Source: Bacteroidales bacterium UBA3290
GTDB taxonomy: Bacteria > Bacteroidota > Bacteroidia > Bacteroidales > UBA932
Length of the DNA stretch: 64,000 nt
Direction: 5' to 3'
Assembly (NCBI GenBank): GCA_002361615.1
Contig: DETK01000033.1
Location: 24,990 to 88,989 of the forward strand
Shown in pieces: positions 45,241 through 51,817 of the stretch (position 1 is its first letter; each line of letters begins with the position of its first letter). The notes under the pieces were generated by a model. The model did not search any database. It saw nothing but the letters and a program-made list of their open reading frames with translations, and was not told the origin of the DNA. Both the position numbers and the translations under genes were made by a program.

Positions 45241-46527
45241 CTAGGGCTTGCAGATGTAGGCTTCGAGCGCGCCGTTGGAAGCCGTGTTGAAGCAAATGAC
45301 CTTGGCGCCCTGGTTGAAGAGCGCCTTGACCGGTTCGGGCAGACTGTAAGCTTCGTCCGAGATTTCCCGGAGCAGGCGGTCGAAATCTTCGACAGTCTCG
45401 GTTTTCGAGAGCAGCTGGTCGGGGCGGACGTTCCGGTAGTAAGGAGTAAACGTTGTCTGTGGTGCCGGAATCCCGCAATCGGCCGGAGCTGGATAGTGCT
45501 GCTGGAAGAACCAGACAATCAGGCTCTGGATAGCCTTTGGGTAGCCGTTGCCGAAACTTACGCACTGCATCGAATCTTGTCCCGATAGTTGGACTGCGGG
45601 CTCAGGACAGGGCTGCTGCTGGCTCGGTGCGAGCTCTTGTGCGGGCTCAAATTCAGCCTGCATCGCGTAGATGCGGTTGCGCAGGAAACCGTAGAGTTCT
45701 TCGAGCTTCTCGTAGCGATTCATCTCTGCAACGGAAACAGGCTTGCCGATGCGCATAGGGATACGCTTGCCCTGCTTGTTGATCGTCTCATTGACCAGGT
45801 TTGCCGTCCGCAGCATCGGGTGGATCCTGCCCAGGCGATGGAAACGCTCAGAGCATCCGCCTTCAAAATAGACCGGCAGAACCGGGCAGTTGCACGTCCG
45901 GATGAACTTGACGATGGACATGGGCCACGGACAGTCTTCGACGATGTGCTTCTCCCAAGCCGTGCGCTCTTTCCTGGGCTGATAAGTAGCTACCGCCCCC
46001 GCCGCGAATAGGCCGAGACACCCGCCTTCCTTGATGTGTTTCAGGGCATTCCGTATTCCCGTCAGATTCCCCTTGGCGCCTGTTCCGTCGCTGGAGAAGG
46101 GATTCACAGGAAACATGGCCGGCTTCATCTCCGGCACCTTGCCGAGCAGGAAGGTGCTGACCGTATGGTAGTCAGGGCGGATATGGCCGATCAGATCGAG
46201 CGTCATCATCCCGTCCAGACCGCCGTAGTGATGGTTGGCCAGCAGGATGAAAGCTCCCTTGCGCGGAACGTATTCCAGTTGCTCGGGCTTGATGTCGTAA
46301 CCGACTTCCACCTCTTTCATGGCACGAGCCGCAAAATCGTTGGCATTCCCGCCCGCGCAGCGTCCGTAATGCCAGTTGGCCTTGTTCAGCCCCATCATCC
46401 GCATGGCCGTCGAGGCGACCACGCTCCCGATCGGCCCCCGCATCTTGATGGCCTCCTGAAGTTCCTTCTTGGTGATCAGGACAGGTTTCTCCTCCGGTGC
46501 TTGCATAGTTTCCGTATTTGTCTCCAT
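45241..46527 (-). CDS. Lysophospholipid acyltransferase-like protein (PlsC fold)
   Basis: Membrane-associated acyltransferase (428 aa). The catalytic HX4D motif is H-H-Y-G-G-L-D in ILLANHHYGGLDG, followed by FPVNPFSSDGTGAKGN and CLGLFAAGAV and VLPVYFEGG, as in the PlsC/hemolysin-associated acyltransferases of Bacteroidetes, including the GlsA-like proteins of amino-acid lipid synthesis. The last 130 residues carry a Gln/Pro-rich linker (EPAQELAPSQQQPCPEPAV) and an extra domain (FDRLLREISDEAYSLPEPVK) also seen in GlsA-like relatives. The exact lipid substrate is uncertain. Confidence 0.75.
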   Translation of the reverse strand: METNTETMQAPEEKPVLITKKELQEAIKMRGPIGSVVASTAMRMMGLNKANWHYGRCAGGNANDFAARAMKEVEVGYDIKPEQLEYVPRKGAFILLANHHYGGLDGMMTLDLIGHIRPDYHTVSTFLLGKVPEMKPAMFPVNPFSSDGTGAKGNLTGIRNALKHIKEGGCLGLFAAGAVATYQPRKERTAWEKHIVEDCPWPMSIVKFIRTCNCPVLPVYFEGGCSERFHRLGRIHPMLRTANLVNETINKQGKRIPMRIGKPVSVAEMNRYEKLEELYGFLRNRIYAMQAEFEPAQELAPSQQQPCPEPAVQLSGQDSMQCVSFGNGYPKAIQSLIVWFFQQHYPAPADCGIPAPQTTFTPYYRNVRPDQLLSKTETVEDFDRLLREISDEAYSLPEPVKALFNQGAKVICFNTASNGALEAYICKP

Positions 46528-46607
46528 TTTGCGAAGTTACAAATTATAACCACACAAACCAAATCCGGCGAAGCCGCAGGCAGAAGTCCATTATTCAGAA
46601 TTATTTG

Positions 46608-46615
46608 TAACTTTG
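46608..46615 (+). promoter_or_regulatory. -7 box of the S9 hydrolase gene
   Basis: TAACTTTG matches TAnnTTTG, 20 nt before the ATG at 46636. No clear -33 box is visible. Confidence 0.45.
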
Positions 46616-46635
46616 AAAACAGAATGCTTGTTTGT

Positions 46636-47685
46636 ATGAAACCGATTCGTCTTTTTATCTTGGTCGGGCTGCTGCTGGTCAGCGGGAGTCTGGCGGCACA
46701 GGAAAACAATTCCAATTTCGCCACGCAGCAGGTGGACCGCAAGGTCGAGAGTCTGCTGCTGATCGAGCGGCTGGGTGATATCGCCTATGTCGATGTCGTG
46801 CGGCTGGCCGGGCCGCCGCCGGCGTACCGGAAAGAGACGGGGACGGCTTTTAAAGACTCGTTGCTCGGCAACCAGCTGAAATTCTACTCCTATGTGTTCA
46901 TTCCCAAAAGCACGAAGCAGAACAAGAAGTATCCGCTGCTGGTGTATCCGCATGGGGGTGTTCACAGCAACTTCACGACCGTATCGGTCCATATCCTCAG
47001 GGAGATGCTCTCGCAAGGCTATATCGTGATAGCGCCGGATTATCGCGGCAGTACGGGTTATGGACGGAGTTTCTACGAGAACATCGATTATGGCGGCTTG
47101 GAGAACGAAGATGTGATGGCAGCACGCGATTATATGGTAGAAAGTTATGACATCGTGGATCCGGATAGGGTAGGCCTCGTCGGCTGGAGTCATGGCGGCA
47201 TGATCACGCTGATGAATCTCACCCGCTATCCCGATAAATTCGCCTGCGGCTATGCCGGCGTTCCCGTGAGCGATGTAGGCTACCGCCTGAGCTACCAGAC
47301 GCCTGAATACTCCCACAACTATACGGTAGAATATCACATCGGTGCCACGCCCGAGGAGAAACCGGAAGAGTACGCCCGCCGCTCGCCCGTGACCTACGCG
47401 AAGCAGCTCCGCAAACCGCTCCGTATAACTACCTGTATGAATGACGACGACGTAAGCGTGACGGAAGTCCAGCGGATGATCGATTCCCTGACCTTCCACC
47501 ATCGCGACTTTGAATACAAAGTCTTTCCCAAGATGCCCGGCGCCCACGCCTTCGAACGCATCGACTCGATGGAAGCCTGCGAGATCCGCCTCGACACCTA
47601 CGCCTTCCTCGCCCGCTACCTCAACCCGCCCAAACCCATCCGCACCCTCAAAGACCTGCGGAAAGCCGGGTATCTGTACCACTGA
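46636..47685 (+). CDS. Secreted S9 prolyl oligopeptidase-family serine hydrolase
   Basis: Exported alpha/beta-hydrolase (349 aa from ATG 46636; signal MKPIRLFILVGLLLVSGSLAAQ). It contains only the catalytic domain of the S9 family, with no beta-propeller: oxyanion region VYPHGGVHSNF, nucleophile Ser in VGWSHGGMIT, Asp in CMNDDDVSVTE and His in MPGAHAFER. DYRGSTGYGRSFYENIDYGG is the typical S9C-like stretch. An in-frame ATG at 46624 would add four residues before the signal and is less likely. Peptidase or esterase activity cannot be told apart from sequence alone. Confidence 0.85.
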   Translation: MKPIRLFILVGLLLVSGSLAAQENNSNFATQQVDRKVESLLLIERLGDIAYVDVVRLAGPPPAYRKETGTAFKDSLLGNQLKFYSYVFIPKSTKQNKKYPLLVYPHGGVHSNFTTVSVHILREMLSQGYIVIAPDYRGSTGYGRSFYENIDYGGLENEDVMAARDYMVESYDIVDPDRVGLVGWSHGGMITLMNLTRYPDKFACGYAGVPVSDVGYRLSYQTPEYSHNYTVEYHIGATPEEKPEEYARRSPVTYAKQLRKPLRITTCMNDDDVSVTEVQRMIDSLTFHHRDFEYKVFPKMPGAHAFERIDSMEACEIRLDTYAFLARYLNPPKPIRTLKDLRKAGYLYH

Positions 47686-47721
47686 CGGTGGCAGGGTTTG
47701 GTCAGGTGGCGGGGAATGGAA

Positions 47722-48012
47722 CTAAGGGACAAGATGTTTTGCGAATCTTTGCCGTTCGTGCAAGATTCGAATGATGTAAAGTTCGTTGCCTGTCAGCCGA
47801 AAGAAGATATAATGGTGAAGGCAGTGTATATATGAGTAGTTCCGGTATTGGCTGAATGAAAGCAACCTGGACTTATCGGGCAAGGCATAGATCGCGTTGA
47901 TCAATTCATCCCGATAGGCGACATACTGCTCTTTCGACCAACAATCGATCGTGTAGCGCTTGATTTCTTGTAAGTCATTCAGCGCTCTTTCTGAGAACTG
48001 TATCCTCTTCAT
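47722..48012 (-). CDS. RelE/ParE-family toxin
   Basis: Small basic toxin (96 aa) of the RelE/ParE fold: MKRIQFSERALNDLQEIKRYT at the N-terminus, YIHCLHHYIFFRLTGNELYI and the C-terminal RILHERQRF, the usual ParE ending. Predicted to poison gyrase or ribosomal translation when free of its partner. Its start lies inside the antitoxin gene (38-nt overlap), the standard antitoxin-first arrangement. It converges on the S9 hydrolase gene with 36 nt between the stops. Confidence 0.88.
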   Translation of the reverse strand: MKRIQFSERALNDLQEIKRYTIDCWSKEQYVAYRDELINAIYALPDKSRLLSFSQYRNYSYIHCLHHYIFFRLTGNELYIIRILHERQRFAKHLVP

Positions 48013-48235
48013 CTTCCATCCTCCTGATCAGTTCTTCTCGAGAGAGAGACGAGAATCCGCTTGCTTCGCCTTCTGCGAGAGCCATATCCAGCTCTCTCAG
48101 TACTTTTTCCCGTTCTTCCAGCAGACGGACGCCTTCCCGGATGACTTCACTTACATTGTTGTATCGTCCCGTCGCGACAGATTCCTGCACGAAAGCCTCT
48201 AAATGCGGACCCAAAGCGATGGTAGTTGTTTTCAT
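47975..48235 (-). CDS. ParD-like ribbon-helix-helix antitoxin
   Basis: Antitoxin (86 aa) beginning MKTTTIALGPHLEAFVQE, a ribbon-helix-helix DNA-binding motif typical of ParD (GRYNNVSEVIREGVRLLEERE). The C-terminal part is charged and probably wraps the toxin. The ATG at 48235 was chosen over a frame extension to 48253 because it starts the RHH strand. A perfect palindrome overlapping its promoter (48255-48273) fits autoregulation. Confidence 0.88.
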   Translation of the reverse strand: MKTTTIALGPHLEAFVQESVATGRYNNVSEVIREGVRLLEEREKVLRELDMALAEGEASGFSSLSREELIRRMEDEEDTVLRKSAE

Positions 48236-48250
48236 CTCACTTATTTTGCA

Positions 48251-48273
48251 CAAATATAAGAATAGTTCTTATA
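48251..48273 (-). promoter_or_regulatory. ParD operator over the TA promoter
   Basis: TATATTTG (48258-48251, minus strand) is a good -7 box. It is overlapped by the perfect palindrome TATAAGAA-TAG-TTCTTATA (48255-48273), the kind of site an RHH antitoxin would bind to repress its own operon. Confidence 0.7.
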
Positions 48274-48293
48274 ACCGCCAAATCTACCATCCC

Positions 48294-48331
48294 CAAAAAT
48301 ACCGCCACCCCTGACGGAGCGGGGGTGGCGG
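48294..48331 (-). terminator. Terminator of the fimbrillin-like gene
   Basis: CCGCCACCCC (48302-48311) pairs with GGGGTGGCGG (48322-48331) in a perfect 10-bp stem with a 10-nt loop. On the minus strand it is followed by TATTTTTGG. It lies about 20 nt past the stop at 48354. Confidence 0.8.
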
Positions 48332-48353
48332 GTAAGTAAAGAATGTATTGTAA

Positions 48354-50249
48354 TTACGATTTAGGCGTAAATGTCCAGGTGTCGTTTTCAGAGGTAGTGG
48401 TAGTAACAGTCCGCTGTAAATTCGGGAGAGTGTTCCAGTCGATGGAAGTCGGATCAGAGAAGTATCCGGACATATCTTTTTCGTCAACGGTTAATACAGC
48501 TGAAACATCGCCTGTCGTAAACATTCGTGTGGCAGTGGCTCCTTGGATTAAAGTAAGGCTTGTGATGTCTTTCGTAATGGTAATTGCATCGCATCTGGTG
48601 GGGTTTTCGAAGCCATAATAACCTATTGCTGAGTGGTCGGTTTTTTCAGTGCTGATTATTACCGTACCGCCGGAAATAAGAATGCTTCTTGTAATAGCGG
48701 ATTCAGACCATCCGCTTCTATACCATGAAGTTCCAATACCTGGCCCTGCTTTCCCCGAAGCTTTGACTGTTCCTCCGCTGATGGTCAATGTACCGCCATT
48801 AGTTCCATCGCTGCTATTGATACCTATACCTGCGACCTTACTTTGGTTTCCACTGTCGAAATTCGTTCCCGTTTGTTCGGCGGTCACAGAGCCGCCACTG
48901 ATGATTAAATCTCCGCCGTTGACATAGATTCCTTGCGCACGGCCTCGAGCGTTTACAACACCATTCGTTATGGAAACGGTTTTCGTTGCATAAATAGCAT
49001 TGTAGAAACCAGCACTGCAGTCAGCATTTACAGTCCCGCCATTAATTGTCAGGTTTCCGGCAGATATCGTTTGAGTCGAATAGGAAACACTCGTTAAATT
49101 GTAAGTGCCACTTTCAATGATAATGTCTGCATTATTGTTTTCGCATGCCAGAACACTTGCATAACTTGCTTGTGCTGTTAATGATCCATCTCCTTGGAAA
49201 GTAACCGTAGTGCCTTCTTTGATGAAAATGGGATTTTCATAATCGTCGTATGGATCAATAGTGTTTTCTCCTTTAATCATTATTGTAGCATCGCCGTTTA
49301 CATTCAGTTTCCATGTTGTTGCGTCTTCAAGCGTAATAATTGAATTGCCGCCTTCTATAATCACGTTTCTGCGATTGTTCCTGCCGGTAAGTATGGCGGG
49401 GACACCAGATGGAATCGTAATCTCATCGTTTGAAGAGGCAATGTCATAATAAAGAGCGAAATCGTTGAATGTCAATGAAATGACAGTGATTCTGCTGCGA
49501 GTGACGGAAACTTTTTCACCGATTTTGAGTTTCTTGGTCTGCTGCAGACCGTCGGTTGTCTCTACGGTGATGGCCAGGTTTTCATAGTCGGCGGCCGGAA
49601 CGGCGATGTAGAAGGGGATGGCGGTTGATCCGATCTCGACACCTTCCGTTCCGCAGTCGAGCGTGACGCCGGCCGTACCGGAGACGGCGGCTGTAGGATC
49701 CGTACCTAGCGTGGCGACATTGCTGATTTCGCCGCTCATTCCCTGATCGGCGGACAAGACGATTTTACGGACCTTCTTTCCCGTTTGCGTAGTGCTGATA
49801 TTGAGCTTGATGATGCCGCAAAGGTTTTTGAAGGAAAGGTTTGTCGTACTGCTTTCCGCGTACATCGGGTTTCCGGAGATGTTGCCGGCAACATAAGTTT
49901 GAGTGTCGGGAAGCACAAAAGTGGTACCGGAGAAAAGCGAAGTCGGGTACCAGGCCATAAAAGGTGTGACGGTGGCTTCTGTTTGAGTTTCAAATACAAA
50001 GGTTGCATTCGTCGCACCGCCGGTCGTGGTTTTATAGATTCCGATGGCGCTGTTACTCATGATGGCAATCTGGTCGTTGTCTTGCCAGATCACGTTCAGA
50101 GAAGCATCCAATTCGGTCTTGGTGGTCGGGATTTCCGTTGTGGCCGTGAAGACGGCGCCTTCCGGTTTGTTTTCTTCGATGGTGAGTTCCTGCTGGCAGG
50201 AAGTCAGTGCAAAGGCGGCCAGGGCCGCGAAGAGGATGATTTTCTTCAT
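48354..50249 (-). CDS. Fimbrillin-like lipoprotein with C-terminal beta-helix (Cthe_2159-like) region
   Basis: Surface lipoprotein (631 aa) starting at 50249 (MKKIILFAALAAFALTSC, lipobox at C18). Residues 20-290 resemble the Bacteroidetes fimbrillin/Mfa1-like fold (VFTATTEIPTTKTELD, VIWQDNDQIAIMS, FPFYIAVPA-type strands). Residues 300-600 are a parallel beta-helix with recurring GGTVxA/SGGTV units (LTINGGTVNA, LIISGGSVTAE, LTISGGTVKASGKAGPGIG), as in Cthe_2159-type carbohydrate-binding domain proteins. It is transcribed with the 46-residue ORF 13 nt upstream. Base composition is more A/T-rich than the enzyme operons, a hint of different ancestry. Adhesion or surface display is a guess from the folds. 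Confidence 0.75.
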   Translation of the reverse strand: MKKIILFAALAAFALTSCQQELTIEENKPEGAVFTATTEIPTTKTELDASLNVIWQDNDQIAIMSNSAIGIYKTTTGGATNATFVFETQTEATVTPFMAWYPTSLFSGTTFVLPDTQTYVAGNISGNPMYAESSTTNLSFKNLCGIIKLNISTTQTGKKVRKIVLSADQGMSGEISNVATLGTDPTAAVSGTAGVTLDCGTEGVEIGSTAIPFYIAVPAADYENLAITVETTDGLQQTKKLKIGEKVSVTRSRITVISLTFNDFALYYDIASSNDEITIPSGVPAILTGRNNRRNVIIEGGNSIITLEDATTWKLNVNGDATIMIKGENTIDPYDDYENPIFIKEGTTVTFQGDGSLTAQASYASVLACENNNADIIIESGTYNLTSVSYSTQTISAGNLTINGGTVNADCSAGFYNAIYATKTVSITNGVVNARGRAQGIYVNGGDLIISGGSVTAEQTGTNFDSGNQSKVAGIGINSSDGTNGGTLTISGGTVKASGKAGPGIGTSWYRSGWSESAITRSILISGGTVIISTEKTDHSAIGYYGFENPTRCDAITITKDITSLTLIQGATATRMFTTGDVSAVLTVDEKDMSGYFSDPTSIDWNTLPNLQRTVTTTTSENDTWTFTPKS

Positions 50250-50262
50250 GGTCGTGTCCTCC

Positions 50263-50403
50263 CTAATCAAAGATGCTGTCATCGTAGCTGTTGCCACTCA
50301 GGAATGATTCCGTTTCTCCGGAGGCGCAAAGCATCCCCTCGGTTTTCATCTCAAAGACCCAGGTCTGTGGAGCCTCGTAGATTGTTTTCCTGTCTTTTTT
50401 CAT
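50263..50403 (-). CDS. Small ORF (46 aa) upstream of the fimbrillin-like gene
   Basis: An open frame starting MKKDRKTIYEAPQTWVFEMK and ending SYDDSIFD. It resembles the short proteins of pattern MKKxYxxPxxxVxExxxE(G)xLCxSG that often precede fimbrillin and surface-protein genes in Bacteroidetes: here the matching parts are YEAPQTWVFEM and GMLCASGE. A good -7 box (TATATTTG) lies 41 nt upstream and the next gene starts 13 nt downstream, so it is the first gene of the operon. Function unknown. Confidence 0.72.
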   Translation of the reverse strand: MKKDRKTIYEAPQTWVFEMKTEGMLCASGETESFLSGNSYDDSIFD

Positions 50404-50444
50404 GCTTGTATGGATTATTGATAATTGCCGAATATTCATTCAAA

Positions 50445-50514
50445 CAAATATACCCATACGAATTCGAAACGATGTCTCATTTTCAGAAAACTGATTCTCA
50501 TTTCAGAAAATGAG
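50445..50514 (-). promoter_or_regulatory. Fimbrillin-operon promoter with CTCATT/AATGAG operator array (site 1)
   Basis: Read on the minus strand: palindrome CTCATT-N6-AATGAG (50514-50497), 15 bp, a third half-site AATGAG (50481-50476), 23 bp, then the -7 box TATATTTG (50452-50445). The two AATGAG half-sites are 21 bp apart, two helical turns. The same order and exact spacing occurs at 53484-53553 and 56135-56204. Proposed binding site of the membrane AraC regulator at 51818-53458. Confidence 0.75.
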
Positions 50515-50522
50515 AAGAAGGC

Positions 50523-50605
50523 GGCCATAAGAGCCCTATGAAAACATGGCCGAAGGCTGTTCCAGACGGCGTCTGGCCATGAAAACGGCTGGTCTGTATG
50601 GCCAG
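50523..50605. repeat. TGGCCA-type palindrome pair (copy near regulator remnant 1)
   Basis: Two adjacent hairpins built on the same core: GGCCAT (50523-50528) with ATGGCC (50546-50551), and CTGGCCAT (50573-50580) with ATGGCCAG (50598-50605). Similar units follow the other regulator remnant at 56483-56567. They lack T-runs and are not convincing terminators. Confidence 0.55.
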
Positions 50606-50651
50606 CTTCAAAAACCCGCCACCCCGACGGTTGCGGGGGATCGTACACTAC

Positions 50652-50687
50652 TTACTGCTGCTGTTTCAGCCAGGCGGCGGGGGAGAT
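50652..50687 (-). pseudogene. Remnant of the 3' end of an AraC-type regulator gene
   Basis: The minus strand reads ISPAAWLKQQQ-stop, nearly identical to the end of the membrane AraC regulator (LSPAAWLKQQ-stop at 51818). Nothing of the rest of that gene is present upstream; instead the antitoxin gene ends at 50690. It is either the scar of an insertion into the regulator's 3' end or the tail of a deleted second copy. Confidence 0.65.
50659..50681. repeat. 23-bp direct repeat flanking the TA module (left copy)
   Basis: An exact 23-base match, in the same orientation, to 51822-51844. It lies within the regulator-derived sequence. The two copies bracket the antitoxin/toxin pair at 50690-51573. 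Confidence 0.7.
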
Positions 50688-50689
50688 GA

Positions 50690-51022
50690 CTATGGGTGAA
50701 GATGCTCCTTGTGCTGTGGCCGGCTTAATGAAGTGCTGATGAGATCGATTTCCAGAGCGGTTTCCAGTTTTGCAATCGTTTCCAGTGTAAGGTTCTCAGA
50801 GCCCTTGAGAAGAAGGGATACGTACTGTTGCGTGCAGCCCATCTTGTCCGCCAGCGCTTTTTGCGTGAGCCCGGTTTCCTGCATCTTTTCCAGGACCCGA
50901 AGCGCTATCTCCTGCGAGTATCTAAGCCATTGGCGGTTTTTGATCCGCCACTCCGCAGATGCTTTCCATCGTCCCGGTGTTGGTGTCTGATGCCTCTTTA
51001 CTATGTCGATTGCTTTTGTCAT
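50690..51022 (-). CDS. XRE-type helix-turn-helix antitoxin
   Basis: DNA-binding protein (110 aa) with an XRE helix-turn-helix: EMQ-like helix KMQETGLTQKALADKMGC followed by TQQYVSLLLKGSENLTLETIAKLE, residues about 45-90. It follows the putative toxin gene with a 4-nt ATGA overlap, the toxin-first order of HigBA-like systems. Predicted to neutralise the toxin and repress the operon through the inverted repeats upstream at 51609-51654. Confidence 0.8.
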   Translation of the reverse strand: MTKAIDIVKRHQTPTPGRWKASAEWRIKNRQWLRYSQEIALRVLEKMQETGLTQKALADKMGCTQQYVSLLLKGSENLTLETIAKLETALEIDLISTSLSRPQHKEHLHP

Positions 51023-51573
51023 ATATCTTCTTGGTTCATTTCAATGAAACTGTCAAGATCATGAGCGCCATTTTCCAACAGAAAGTTCCGCACCATCTCC
51101 ATTTTATGAAGTTCTTCCAGTGTATGATTCCTTTCTTCCATTGTATGGGTCAGTTTAATGGCTCCGCCTGTAATCAGGTAAGTATCTTTCTCCAAACGTA
51201 TAGCATATAATCGTAACCAGGATGGATGTCTGATTCCTTTAGCCCGACCCTTTGCTTTCTCTCTTCCTAAAGTCATTTCAAAAGTCCGATAGTCTTCCAA
51301 ATGCCGGAATAGATACGATAGGCGTTCTTCAGGTTTGATATCAAAAATGAGGCATCGCAATTCTTCCGCATCATCAAGCGTATCATAGATTGCTTGATTT
51401 ACGTCAGTTATCCTGAAGTATTCTTTCAAATCCATCAAGTTGTTCTCGAAGAAAGTTTTGAGCCAACCGATGTCCTCCCATTTGTCAAATAACTCGGAAA
51501 GAGCATCTTTCTCCTTTCCGTCGTAAATGGTTCCCCAGAGGTGACCATCACCCAATAAGTCTTCAAATCTCAT
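51019..51573 (-). CDS. Putative toxin partner of the XRE antitoxin
   Basis: A 184-residue protein (start MRFEDLLGDGHLWGTIYDG) of a Bacteroidetes-restricted type I know only as a gene next to HTH antitoxins. The segment SWLRLYAIRLEKDTYLITGGAIKL resembles the core strands of RelE/Gp49-like toxins, preceded here by a helical N-terminal extension of about 110 residues. The operon layout (4-nt overlap with an XRE protein) is the main reason for calling it a toxin. Activity is not demonstrated by any visible catalytic motif. Confidence 0.55.
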   Translation of the reverse strand: MRFEDLLGDGHLWGTIYDGKEKDALSELFDKWEDIGWLKTFFENNLMDLKEYFRITDVNQAIYDTLDDAEELRCLIFDIKPEERLSYLFRHLEDYRTFEMTLGREKAKGRAKGIRHPSWLRLYAIRLEKDTYLITGGAIKLTHTMEERNHTLEELHKMEMVRNFLLENGAHDLDSFIEMNQEDI

Positions 51574-51587
51574 TCTCTAATCGCTTG

Positions 51588-51654
51588 TAAAGGTAAAAAC
51601 AATTTATTACTTGTACAAATAAAACTTGTTTTTGTGGTTCCTTCAAAAACAAGT
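51588..51654 (-). promoter_or_regulatory. Promoter and inverted-repeat operator of the XRE toxin-antitoxin module
   Basis: TACCTTTA (51595-51588, minus strand) is one base off the -7 consensus. Just upstream, ACTTGT-ACAAAT (51609-51620) and a perfect 11-bp inverted repeat (ACTTGTTTTTG at 51624-51634, CAAAAACAAGT at 51644-51654) share the half-site ACTTGT, as expected for autoregulation by the antitoxin. The remaining intergenic stretch to 51817 shows no other clear signal. Confidence 0.6.
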
Positions 51655-51817
51655 CTTGAACTTACAACGATACGGAGGATGGGCGAAACCTCTTTAACCG
51701 ACTGGTCAGAAAAGGCATCTCAAATAGTCTGAAATGCTTTTAAAGATACTACACAAACGCTCCAGATGCAAATCTTTTTCGATGCGGTTTATCATATCGG
51801 CTGGACGATTCCAGCGG

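Noticed and set aside
51624..51654. The 11-bp inverted repeat as a terminator
   Set aside because: It lies upstream of the toxin gene, has no downstream T-run in the right place, and shares its ACTTGT half-site with a second palindrome, which fits an operator better.
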